A DNA stretch of 64,000 nucleotides, taken from the NCBI RefSeq assembly GCF_000407185.1, contig NZ_KE136482.1, positions 868,001 through 932,000 of the forward strand, in the 5' to 3' direction. The stretch comes from Enterococcus malodoratus ATCC 43197. GTDB lineage: Bacteria > Bacillota > Bacilli > Lactobacillales > Enterococcaceae. A program made the translations under genes and the position numbers. Under the pieces are notes generated by a model that was not told where the DNA came from, ran no database searches, and saw nothing but the letters and a program-made list of their open reading frames with translations. Below are positions 1 through 7,062 of the stretch, piece after piece (the first letter of the stretch is position 1; each line of letters begins with the position of its first letter).

Positions 1-736
1 ACACCATGATAAAGATCACGCCTTTGCATATCGTCAAGAACATTGCAGACAAGTTCTCTAGCCAATCCCCTTTAACGACCAAATCTAGCATGTCATTTGT
101 TGCGACTGCCGGATAAATGGATAGGATTATGATGATCAATATCCCTTGAAGTGCTACCGCAGTGAACATTTTGATGAACTTCATTGTAATTGGCCGCCAT
201 TCGTCATTAACGAAAAAGGCCACTAACAAAGGTGCAGCAGCCTTAAAGATATACAATTCGATTGCTCTGAAGAACACAAGTATTTTGGTGACAATCTCCG
301 CAAACCAGCTGACAAATTGTGCCAAAGCGCCCATACTACTAACAATCATTTTTTGAACGCCTTTTAACTTTCCTTTTATTTCTGGAACTGAAAAGTCTAA
401 ATCCGATTTTTTAGTAGAAATATGACTAATGATATTGCCAGCAGCATTCACTATCCAAACGATTGAATCAAAGATTTCATCTGTAAACATGATCAGACAG
501 AATCCTACAAAATATTTCCAAGTAACGGAAATAAACAATTCTAAACCTAGACGATTCTGTTCTACTTGCATTCTTCGAGTCGTATTATTCAATTCGATGT
601 ACATGAATACTCCAAGAATGACCATTGCCACTGGAATGATTCCTTTTGAGATTTTTTCTACTAATTGATTCACGGCTGGATTGTATTCATCAAGACTGGA
701 TAGCAGCTGAGTTAGCGTTGAGCCGTCTATCTTCAT
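1..736 (-). CDS. VirB6/TrbL-like conjugation channel protein (PrgH-like), 3' end outside window
   Basis: The minus-strand frame is open from the ATG at 734-736 to the left edge, giving about 245 residues of a longer protein whose C-terminus is missing. It has several hydrophobic segments (around residues 35-50, 75-95, 145-175 and 190-220), fitting the polytopic VirB6/TrbL family that forms the inner-membrane channel of type IV secretion systems. An AGAGAGGAAG ribosome binding site precedes the start. It is the last visible gene of a minus-strand run (adhesin, sortase, OB-fold-like protein, two-TM protein, then this), an order matching prgC-D-E-F-H of pCF10-type plasmids. Family assignment rests on topology, position and remembered family features, not on a profile search. 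Confidence 0.6.
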   Translation of the reverse strand, partial: MKIDGSTLTQLLSSLDEYNPAVNQLVEKISKGIIPVAMVILGVFMYIELNNTTRRMQVEQNRLGLELFISVTWKYFVGFCLIMFTDEIFDSIVWIVNAAGNIISHISTKKSDLDFSVPEIKGKLKGVQKMIVSSMGALAQFVSWFAEIVTKILVFFRAIELYIFKAAAPLLVAFFVNDEWRPITMKFIKMFTAVALQGILIIIILSIYPAVATNDMLDLVVKGDWLENLSAMFLTICKGVIFIMV

Positions 737-753
737 AAGCTACTTCCTCTCTC

Positions 754-981
754 TTAAAACCTAATTGCCCCAACTGCGGCGATAATTGCGGCTGTGATCC
801 CTCCGGATATAGCTGCCATTGCTCCGCCCATGATCATTGATTCGATCCCACTATCCATCTTTTGAGGATTTTCATTTTTTCTACCTGAGAAAAAGTTTAA
901 CGCACCTGTCAAAACACCAAATAATCCGATTACCGTCATGATTCCTCCGATAACCCCAATCATTTTAATTACAATATCCAT
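754..981 (-). CDS. Maff2/PrgF-like two-TM conjugation protein
   Basis: A 75-residue protein with two hydrophobic helices (about residues 5-30 and 50-72) separated by a short charged loop GRKNENPQK. The motif MIGVIGGIMTVIGLFGVL and a glycine/alanine-rich second helix are typical of the Maff2 family, small membrane proteins encoded next to VirB6-like genes in Gram-positive conjugative elements. Pheromone plasmids carry the comparable PrgF here. It lies 17 bp upstream of the VirB6-like gene, so it is probably co-transcribed and co-assembled with the channel. Family recognition is fairly confident; the function is inferred from context. Confidence 0.65.
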   Translation of the reverse strand: MDIVIKMIGVIGGIMTVIGLFGVLTGALNFFSGRKNENPQKMDSGIESMIMGGAMAAISGGITAAIIAAVGAIRF

Positions 982-1006
982 TTACTTTACCTACGCTTTC
1001 TTAGAT

Positions 1007-1420
1007 TTATTCTACGTCCTCTTGATCTAGGATCGTGTCGTATTCTTCCTGGCTTAAAAAGCTTTCCACGCTGTATTGAATTTCACCGTTATACTCGCCT
1101 TCCTTGATCTTTATATACACTTCTTTGCCTGTCATAAAGTTGGCTGTCTGTTCGTTGTAATCGAAATCAATATCGGGGATCTCGCAGCCATTATCTTCAA
1201 TACTTGATAGAATGTAGCCCAAACTCTCTTCCGTAAAATCATTGCCGAATGTTAAAAAAGAAAGGCTACTCTCTTCATTCGATCCGGCAACAAAAATCAT
1301 GAACATATCGGCCCCTTTTTTGGATCGCTGCATGACAACTTTCTCAATCACTGCTTCATGAATCCCAGGAGTAAAGGGGATCTTTTCTTCTCGATTTCTT
1401 TCGGGCTTTTTATACCTCAT
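1007..1420 (-). CDS. Small acidic protein, DUF669/PrgE-like, possible ssDNA-binding OB fold
   Basis: 137 residues, soluble, with a very acidic C-terminus (ending LDQEDVE). The N-terminal pattern PFTPGIHEAVIEKVVMQRSK followed by KGADMFMIF resembles DUF669-type single-strand-binding-like proteins, in which the start of an OB fold reads PxGxYEaxI...SKkG. In pCF10 the gene at this position, prgE (about 144 aa), encodes an OB-fold ssDNA-binding protein of the conjugation operon. Size, position and motif agree with that role. I see no cysteines for metal binding and no membrane segment. The function is inference; only the resemblance is visible. Confidence 0.5.
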   Translation of the reverse strand: MRYKKPERNREEKIPFTPGIHEAVIEKVVMQRSKKGADMFMIFVAGSNEESSLSFLTFGNDFTEESLGYILSSIEDNGCEIPDIDFDYNEQTANFMTGKEVYIKIKEGEYNGEIQYSVESFLSQEEYDTILDQEDVE

Positions 1421-1442
1421 TTCTGAATTCCTCCATTACCGT

Positions 1443-2150
1443 TTATTGTGTAACCTTTGCACGAACGATCAAGCGATTCGGCGTGTTTTGATTGCTGCTA
1501 TCGCAAGTGATCAATGTCAACACACCCTTTTGATTTTTCGTGTCTTCCATGTAGTGTGTCTCACTTTTGGATACAACTTTTATTTCAGTGACTTCATAGT
1601 CAGCTTGTTTCCCCTGGTAGGTCACTTTAATGCCGTTGCCTTTTCTTAAATATTGAATCCCTCCAAATAGCAACCCTCTATTTGTCATGTAATGCCCTAA
1701 TAGAACGAAGTTCTTTTTCCCAGGGATCTGTCCTTCTTTCGCTGTACCGGCACCAACACTTAAATTTGCTTGCGTTGGCCCTTCTAAAATAGGCAATGCC
1801 ATAGAAATAGCTGGTATTTCTAATAGACCCATTCCGTAATCATTTACTTGCTTGATCGGATCAACTTTTTTTAAATCTCTTGGATTTAAGGTGTGTACGT
1901 CAGCAGCTGAATAATCTGCTGCTACATCCTTACTAGGATTCTCCTTAGTTTTCTTTAAAACGTGTTCTGTCGCTTGTTTTTGTGCGGCATAAACATCTTT
2001 TTCAAAGTCTCGCTGTTTGAAAAATAGCATTGAAAAAGTAACAAATGCCGCAACGCCTAATAAGCAGCAAACAATCAATACACGTCGTGCGATTGGAGAG
2101 TTTGCAAAAAATCGCTTCAAAAGTCGGAATTTTTTCCGAATAGTCCTCAC
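1443..2150 (-). CDS. Sortase (class A-like)
   Basis: 235 residues starting with GTG behind a GGAGG site. One N-terminal TM helix (residues about 23-45) is followed by a sortase fold. The catalytic triad is visible as His153 in LLGHYMTNRG, Cys216 in TLITCDSS and Arg226 in NRLIVR. The TLITC motif is the sortase signature, and the protein should act outside the membrane as a cysteine transpeptidase. It lies directly downstream of the adhesin gene at 2211-5477, separated by an intrinsic terminator, so the adhesin is the likely substrate. In pCF10-like operons this is the prgD position. Confidence 0.85.
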   Translation of the reverse strand: MRTIRKKFRLLKRFFANSPIARRVLIVCCLLGVAAFVTFSMLFFKQRDFEKDVYAAQKQATEHVLKKTKENPSKDVAADYSAADVHTLNPRDLKKVDPIKQVNDYGMGLLEIPAISMALPILEGPTQANLSVGAGTAKEGQIPGKKNFVLLGHYMTNRGLLFGGIQYLRKGNGIKVTYQGKQADYEVTEIKVVSKSETHYMEDTKNQKGVLTLITCDSSNQNTPNRLIVRAKVTQ

Positions 2151-2170
2151 TGCTGCACCTCCTCATAAAT

Positions 2171-2200
2171 AAAAAAAGAAGGAGAATTAACTCCTTCTTT
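2171..2200 (-). terminator. Intrinsic terminator after the adhesin gene
   Basis: Perfect 10-bp stem AAAGAAGGAG / CTCCTTCTTT with a 6-nt loop, followed on the minus strand by a run of T. It sits between the adhesin stop and the sortase ribosome binding site, so it would cut sortase and T4SS expression relative to adhesin unless read through. Confidence 0.8.
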
Positions 2201-2210
2201 GAGTGACTAT

Positions 2211-5200
2211 CTAGTTAAAAATCGCTGAAAAGAATTCTTCAAACGCGTTGTAACTTCCTGTTTGCGGAATCGACTTTTCAGATTTCGGTGTCTCTTTTGT
2301 TGCAGGCGTTTCTTTTTTCGGTGTTACTTTCAAAGGTCGAATCGTTTGCTTCTCATTGTTCAAGTCGAAATGATCCGCATACTTATCGGTATGTTTTTCA
2401 TCGTTAAAGACTTCATGAGTCACAACCAACTTCTCGCCTTCCTTCAGATTGTATTTCTTCGCGTAATATTGGAAGTCCACGTTGAACTCTTCGTTGCCTT
2501 TTGTCACTTTTCGAGAATCATTGATCGTTTCCAACACTTCAGAGTTGCCTTCTTTTTTGGTAGAACTTTCAGGACTTGTTGTACTGTTAGAAGTTGTGGT
2601 ACTTGTCGTCGTCGATGTTGTTTTTGTCGTGCTTGATGTGCTGCTTGTTGGTACTGTTTTGGTTGATTCCGAAACTTTATGCAGCTTATGAACCCAATGC
2701 TTCGTTTGACCGACTTGTGATTCAGGAAATTCTTGATTCACTTTATCTACAAGTTTTTGATCTTTCGTCGCATCAATCTCTTGCTTGCCATCGACGTTGG
2801 CGAACAAGGTTTCGATTTTCGGTTCTTCTTTTGGTGTTTCAGGAATTTCAGGTGTTACAGTTTGCTCTTTGTTGGTTAAATCCACGTGCTCAGCTGCTTC
2901 TTTTTCTTTATCTGATTCATCTAGTTCAGCCAGTTTTTCAGTCCACACATAAGACGTATTTTTATCGTCTTTCGATGTGTCTACAAGCGTTTCAATGACT
3001 TTTTCCATTGTCTCTGATTTAGCAACAAAATCTTCGTCTGCTTGATAAACTGGTGTAGCATTCTTAATATCACCATTTTGGATTCTCCAAAGTGTAATCT
3101 CTTTAAGGCGATACTTCTGTCCTACCTCAAGACCGGTCAGTTTTGCCACATCTTTCATTGGCGTATCTTTCCCTGGTGTGAATGTATCCTTACCGTTGAC
3201 TGTCGCTTGTGTAGAGATTTCAGGTGCTTTGACTAAATTATTCGTGATCATGAGTTTCCCTAAAGAAATTTGATTCGAACCTTCGTTGATCTTGCTTTCT
3301 TCAACGGTCAGAGTTTTGATTGGTTCTTTTTGACCTCCTTCAGTCACTGTCATGTTGTACGTACGCTTTTCAGCATCAAAAGTGGATTTAAGAATCAGAT
3401 CCTTCATCTTTTTGTAGCCGTCAGGCGCTGCTACTTCAGAGATTCGGTAATCGCCATAAGGGAACTCTTTAAAGCCCCAATAGCCATCATAGCCGTTCGC
3501 ATCTGTTTGTGTTTCAACTTCTACAACGTCACCCTTTGTAGGATCAATAGGCGTCAGCGAGAACTTGATCCCATTGTAGCCAGAATTCACGTTTCCTGAT
3601 TTAGACTGCAAGTATTTGAAGCCATCGATCGTTAGTTTGATCACTTTTTCTTGTGATGTCACATCAGAGGCAACCACTTTTGTGTCTTGATCCTTGTACT
3701 TCAGTTCAAATTCACGTTTTGTTGAATCAATTTGGTACCCTTCGGGGGCTTTTGTTTCTAACCAATAGTAGCCGTTCAATGCTAAGTGTTTCACCCCAGC
3801 CGTTTGATCTTTATCGTCGATACGAATAACAACAGAATCATCTTCTGTCTTCACTTGAGTTCCGTTCGTCAACTCAGGTTTTACGCAGTCTGTCCATTTC
3901 ACTGGGTTGCCGTCTTTATAGAACAGTCCGTATTCAGCGCCTTCAAATGAAGCTCGCCCTTGTGTGTCTTTCTTCGTTTCTGCATCTTCTTTCGTCAAAA
4001 CAGAAGATCCCGTCACTTCCTGGTTTGTTCCCTTGTCGTTCACTACAACAACCGGTGTTTTTTGATCTTTGTATTCGATCTTTACGGTCACTGGTTTAAA
4101 GGTGTTCGCAAATCCATTTGCGGCCGTTTTTTCTGATACATAATACGTTCCTAAAGGCAGCTTGTTGCTAGAAGTAGCAATCCCTTGATCGTTCGAGGTG
4201 ATTGTTTCTACTACCTTCCCGTCTTTATCTTTTTCACGAATCTCAAACACGTTTCCAGCACGAGAATAGTTACTATTCCACGGTTCCTTTCCACTCTCAA
4301 CGCCGGATTTCTCAATGACGATCTGTCCAGTAGCTTTGACGTTTTTAGCTGTTACTGCCGCTGTTTCACCAGCTTTTACAACACCTTCATAGGTGTCGCT
4401 TTCGCCAATCGCTGAAGCGAGTACATAGGGGCTAGGTACAGCTGTTTCAGTGATCTTATATTTCACCCCACTTGGAATATCTTTGATTGTAACTTTACCA
4501 TTACTACCAGTCTTCACCGTTTTCTTTGCTGGGGCATTAGTCCCTTCAAATAAAGCGTCAAAGCTTGTGTTTGGTAAATATTCCCCACTATCTTTATCTA
4601 CCTTACCAATCTCAATCTCTCCATATAAATCAATATCCCATTTAACAAAATATTTTGTTGGATCGGCAATTTTTGGCGACACAACTGTTTGCGAATTTTC
4701 TTTCGTCCAGACGATAGGCGTTCCATATGCATAGTTTTTAATTGCTGTATAGGTTCCTGTTGCTTTCGTCGGATCTGTAGGGGTTGCATTTGCTGACATA
4801 CCATCTGAAGCAATTTCAAACTTTACATTCGCATCATTTGAAATAATACTGTCAAACGCACGTAGATCTACTCCACCACTATCTAATTTTTTCGTTTCAC
4901 CATATTTTAGTTTAACCGTTTTATTGTGAAAATCGGGTAGTTTCTTGTAGTTATCTACTGCATCCATTAATTTTTTTTCTAGTTGAGGATACTCGGGAAT
5001 CCCATCAATCGAGGTGATATCCAGGTTGTATTTTTTGATATATTGCCAAGTTACAGCTCTTGATGCCATTTCTTCATGTTGTGTTTTGTTTGGAAAAACT
5101 GTTTGCCAAATACATGACGCAATAAGTGCGTCCCCATCAACCTCAGTTGATTCAATCCCCTCGTACCCATCTGTCCATTTACCACCAACTAAAGGTACCC

Positions 5201-5477
5201 CTGGTTGAATACAGAAGACCATTTCATTGCGGCCGTCAGGATAATGAACTGCAAGAGAAGCAGTCGTATCCGTCCATGCAGCACCATTCTTTGTACCCCT
5301 CATAGTGTACAAATTATCCGTGTCGTAAAACACTCTCCCTGGCAGCGATTGACTTGTTGTTTTAATTTGAACGTTCTTATCTTCTTTTGCTTGGGCAGTT
5401 CCTTGGAATAAAAAGCTGCTTATTCCAATTAAAATTAAACTAAGTAATCCTGCTAATTTGAATCTCTTATTTTTCAT
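2211..5477 (-). CDS. Large cell-surface adhesin: thioester domain, Cna-B/VaFE repeats, IPQTG motif
   Basis: 1088 residues. A signal peptide (residues 1-30, ending GTAQA) is followed by a thioester-domain-like region containing MVFCIQPGVPL, where the Cys can form an internal thioester with a downstream Gln. From about residue 285 come several Cna-B/SpaA-type beta domains with E-box-like ITETAVP, VSEKTAANGF, LETKAPEGY and ISEVAAPDGY motifs. A VaFE/T-Q ester-like domain (around STQATVNGKDTFTPGK) and a Ser/Thr-rich stalk near residue 945 follow. The C-terminus has IPQTG but only 14 residues after it, without the usual hydrophobic helix and basic tail, so sortase anchoring is uncertain. The start has a GGAGGG site. 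It probably mediates attachment or mating aggregation. Confidence 0.85.
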   Translation of the reverse strand: MKNKRFKLAGLLSLILIGISSFLFQGTAQAKEDKNVQIKTTSQSLPGRVFYDTDNLYTMRGTKNGAAWTDTTASLAVHYPDGRNEMVFCIQPGVPLVGGKWTDGYEGIESTEVDGDALIASCIWQTVFPNKTQHEEMASRAVTWQYIKKYNLDITSIDGIPEYPQLEKKLMDAVDNYKKLPDFHNKTVKLKYGETKKLDSGGVDLRAFDSIISNDANVKFEIASDGMSANATPTDPTKATGTYTAIKNYAYGTPIVWTKENSQTVVSPKIADPTKYFVKWDIDLYGEIEIGKVDKDSGEYLPNTSFDALFEGTNAPAKKTVKTGSNGKVTIKDIPSGVKYKITETAVPSPYVLASAIGESDTYEGVVKAGETAAVTAKNVKATGQIVIEKSGVESGKEPWNSNYSRAGNVFEIREKDKDGKVVETITSNDQGIATSSNKLPLGTYYVSEKTAANGFANTFKPVTVKIEYKDQKTPVVVVNDKGTNQEVTGSSVLTKEDAETKKDTQGRASFEGAEYGLFYKDGNPVKWTDCVKPELTNGTQVKTEDDSVVIRIDDKDQTAGVKHLALNGYYWLETKAPEGYQIDSTKREFELKYKDQDTKVVASDVTSQEKVIKLTIDGFKYLQSKSGNVNSGYNGIKFSLTPIDPTKGDVVEVETQTDANGYDGYWGFKEFPYGDYRISEVAAPDGYKKMKDLILKSTFDAEKRTYNMTVTEGGQKEPIKTLTVEESKINEGSNQISLGKLMITNNLVKAPEISTQATVNGKDTFTPGKDTPMKDVAKLTGLEVGQKYRLKEITLWRIQNGDIKNATPVYQADEDFVAKSETMEKVIETLVDTSKDDKNTSYVWTEKLAELDESDKEKEAAEHVDLTNKEQTVTPEIPETPKEEPKIETLFANVDGKQEIDATKDQKLVDKVNQEFPESQVGQTKHWVHKLHKVSESTKTVPTSSTSSTTKTTSTTTSTTTSNSTTSPESSTKKEGNSEVLETINDSRKVTKGNEEFNVDFQYYAKKYNLKEGEKLVVTHEVFNDEKHTDKYADHFDLNNEKQTIRPLKVTPKKETPATKETPKSEKSIPQTGSYNAFEEFFSAIFN

Positions 5478-5580
5478 CTCTTTCCCTCCAAATAAAAAAA
5501 AGCCACCTCTTTTGAGTTAGCTTAGTGTCAGTCATAAATATCCTTTATGAGCTATCAAAATAAATTTTATTGTCCATCAT
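5467..5580 (-). other. Possible leader peptides before the adhesin
   Basis: Two short minus-strand frames precede the adhesin. At 5545-5580, GGGAGG is followed by ATGATG and encodes MMDNKIYFDSS. At 5467-5535 a 22-residue frame (starting MTDTKLTQKRW) runs through the hairpin at 5494-5522 and stops across the adhesin start codon. The arrangement of ribosome binding site, short peptide, terminator-like hairpin and structural gene is what attenuation leaders look like. It is visible only as sequence; translation is unproven. Confidence 0.3.
5494..5522 (-). terminator. Terminator-like hairpin directly before the adhesin ribosome binding site
   Basis: On the minus strand AGCTAACTC-AAAA-GAGGTGGCT (one mismatch, one G-U pair) is followed by seven or more T and then immediately by the GGAGGG of the adhesin. 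A terminator so close before a start suggests conditional read-through control. Confidence 0.55.
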
Positions 5581-5605
5581 TATTCCTCCCTATAAAATAT
5601 TTATA

Positions 5606-5641
5606 TAAAAAAGACCTTGTAGAATAATTTCTACAAGGTCT
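5606..5641 (-). terminator. Intrinsic terminator of the 237-residue DUF5648 gene
   Basis: A 13-bp perfect stem AGACCTTGTAGAA / TTCTACAAGGTCT with a 4-nt loop, followed on the minus strand by six T. It begins 17 bp after the stop at 5658. Confidence 0.9.
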
Positions 5642-5657
5642 GAATTATCGTTTGTAA

Positions 5658-6371
5658 TTAGATTTGTCTATAACCAAAGCCTGTTGATCCGGTTGGTGTC
5701 TCTCTTGCGTATTTATCAATAAACGCTTTTGCTTCACCTTCAGTTGCAAATTTCTTTTGTCCTGGTTTCAGGGCATAGGATTGATCTTCATCAGCAGGAA
5801 CGTTGTACCAGACGGTCCAGGTTAATTGTTGTGATCCGCCACCGTTTCCTCCATTGTTACCGCCAGTGTTAGGAGTATCTTTCCCTGAGTAGAAAGCCAC
5901 ACCTTCATATCTCCAGCCAGCCCTAACCAAGTTGTTTTTCTCACTTGCTAATATGGTGAAATGATGGGTACCTGATTTCGCATTTGGGTTATATAAACGA
6001 TAAACCGGTGTCGAACCACCAGATTTCCACGATTCCCCTTCATAGCGCCAGCCTTTTCCTTTTAACATATTTACTTCGTTCATGTTCAAAGTGTAATGAT
6101 GATCTCCCCCGTTATTCGGGTTAAACATCCGATAAACTCTTGCTCCTTGACTAGGTGCTTCCCATGCTGTGCCTTCGTTGCGCCACCCTGCGCGAACCAC
6201 GAATGGGATCTCGTTGCCATTTTGGGTATACAAGTGTTCTCCTGTGTTTGGGTTATACGCACGATACAACGTTGATGCCTCAACGTCTGTGGTACTTGCC
6301 AAAGCAACCCCTGTAAATCCTAATGCCACTACTAAACCAACAATCCACTTACCTAAACGACTCATTTTCAT
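5658..6371 (-). CDS. Secreted protein with three DUF5648-type repeats
   Basis: 237 residues with a signal peptide (residues 1-32, hydrophobic core IVGLVVALGFTGVALA). Three repeats of about 45 residues follow, each with a YRxYNPN..GxHxYT start and a GWRYEG end. A Gly/Asn linker (NTGGNNGGNGGGSQQ) and a roughly 50-residue C-terminal unit with YALKPGQKKFATEGEAKAF follow. DUF5648 repeats occur in secreted enterococcal and lactobacillal proteins, often next to cell-wall hydrolase domains, and are thought to bind surface polymers. No catalytic domain is visible. The C39-type protein at 7063-8415 has the same repeats, so the two may share a ligand. Confidence 0.7.
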   Translation of the reverse strand: MKMSRLGKWIVGLVVALGFTGVALASTTDVEASTLYRAYNPNTGEHLYTQNGNEIPFVVRAGWRNEGTAWEAPSQGARVYRMFNPNNGGDHHYTLNMNEVNMLKGKGWRYEGESWKSGGSTPVYRLYNPNAKSGTHHFTILASEKNNLVRAGWRYEGVAFYSGKDTPNTGGNNGGNGGGSQQLTWTVWYNVPADEDQSYALKPGQKKFATEGEAKAFIDKYARETPTGSTGFGYRQI

Positions 6372-6386
6372 TTTGAAATCTCCTTC

Positions 6387-6734
6387 TTAACTATTTTTTT
6401 GAAACACGGCTCTTACTTTTTTTAAAAGTTCGATCACAAGCACGTCATTTGCCTTTTCCAAGAACAAACACTCTCTTGCTTCATAATCAATCGTTGTTAA
6501 TTGATCCAGCATTACCTTACCTGTTGTTTTCATCCCTAGCTCTTTGGGAATAGCCACGTAAAGTGGATATACCCGCTTTGTTGTAGTTATTGGCGCAACG
6601 ATGACTACATTACTATTTGCTGCAACAATATTGTGACTTAGAACAATATACGGTCTTTTTCCTGTCTGCTCATGTCCAGCTCTCGGCGCTGCGTTCAACA
6701 ACAATATGTCTCCCTGTTTAGGTACATTTACCAT
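6387..6734 (-). CDS. mazF: MazF/PemK-family endoribonuclease toxin
   Basis: 115 residues of the CcdB/MazF fold. It starts VPKQGDILLLNAAPRAGHEQ and continues with GKRPYIVLSHN, the typical beta1-beta2 region with the conserved Arg-Pro, then VIVAPITTT and VMLDQLTTID, matching PemK/MazF proteins that cut mRNA. Length is normal. The start overlaps the antitoxin gene by 7 bp, the usual arrangement for translational coupling. It lies between two DUF5648-repeat genes, suggesting a stability function for the mobile region. Confidence 0.9.
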   Translation of the reverse strand: MVNVPKQGDILLLNAAPRAGHEQTGKRPYIVLSHNIVAANSNVVIVAPITTTKRVYPLYVAIPKELGMKTTGKVMLDQLTTIDYEARECLFLEKANDVLVIELLKKVRAVFQKNS

Positions 6735-6991
6735 TTCTCATTACCTACGGCTTCTCCAAGATCTTGTAAATCAACTTTTTGTCTTCCACCGTGATAGTTT
6801 TCAAAGAGTTCTTCAATAGTTGGGTCTTTCGCTTCGTTTTCAGATTGAATCACTAAACGTCTTCTACCGTCAACCACTTCAATTTCCATCTGAACCTGAT
6901 CGTTTTCGTGGAGATTCATTGTTTTCATAATGCTTTTCGGAATTCTCATTCCACTACTGTTTCCCCACTTGAGAATTTTTAGAACTTCCAT
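6728..6991 (-). CDS. mazE: MazE/PemI-family antitoxin (SpoVT-AbrB domain)
   Basis: 87 residues. The N-terminal half (ILKWGNSSGMRIPKSIMK) is the SpoVT-AbrB swapped-hairpin DNA-binding domain. The C-terminal half is acidic (TIEELFENYHGGRQKVDLQD) and would wrap around the toxin. Start by GGAGG at 6998-7003. It is first in the operon with mazF. An inverted repeat lies just upstream at 7011-7029 and is the likely autoregulatory operator. Confidence 0.9.
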   Translation of the reverse strand: MEVLKILKWGNSSGMRIPKSIMKTMNLHENDQVQMEIEVVDGRRRLVIQSENEAKDPTIEELFENYHGGRQKVDLQDLGEAVGNEKW

Positions 6992-7010
6992 ACACGTGTC
7001 CTCCTTTGTT

Positions 7011-7029
7011 GATACTTACAGTGTATCAT
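7011..7029 (-). promoter_or_regulatory. Candidate MazE operator
   Basis: Inverted repeat TGATAC-N7-GTATCA directly upstream of the mazE ribosome binding site. AbrB-type antitoxins bind such palindromes to repress their own operon. No confident -35/-10 pair was found here. Confidence 0.45.
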
Positions 7030-7062
7030 AAACAAAAAAGATTGTATAGCCATAATTATACT

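Noticed and set aside
162-668. Plus-strand ORFs of 64 and 79 codons at the left end
   Set aside because: They are antisense shadows of the VirB6-like gene, which has coherent TM helices.
2262-4819. Several plus-strand and alternative-frame ORFs opposite the adhesin gene
   Set aside because: They have no ribosome binding sites, odd composition and lie inside a well-supported 1088-residue gene.
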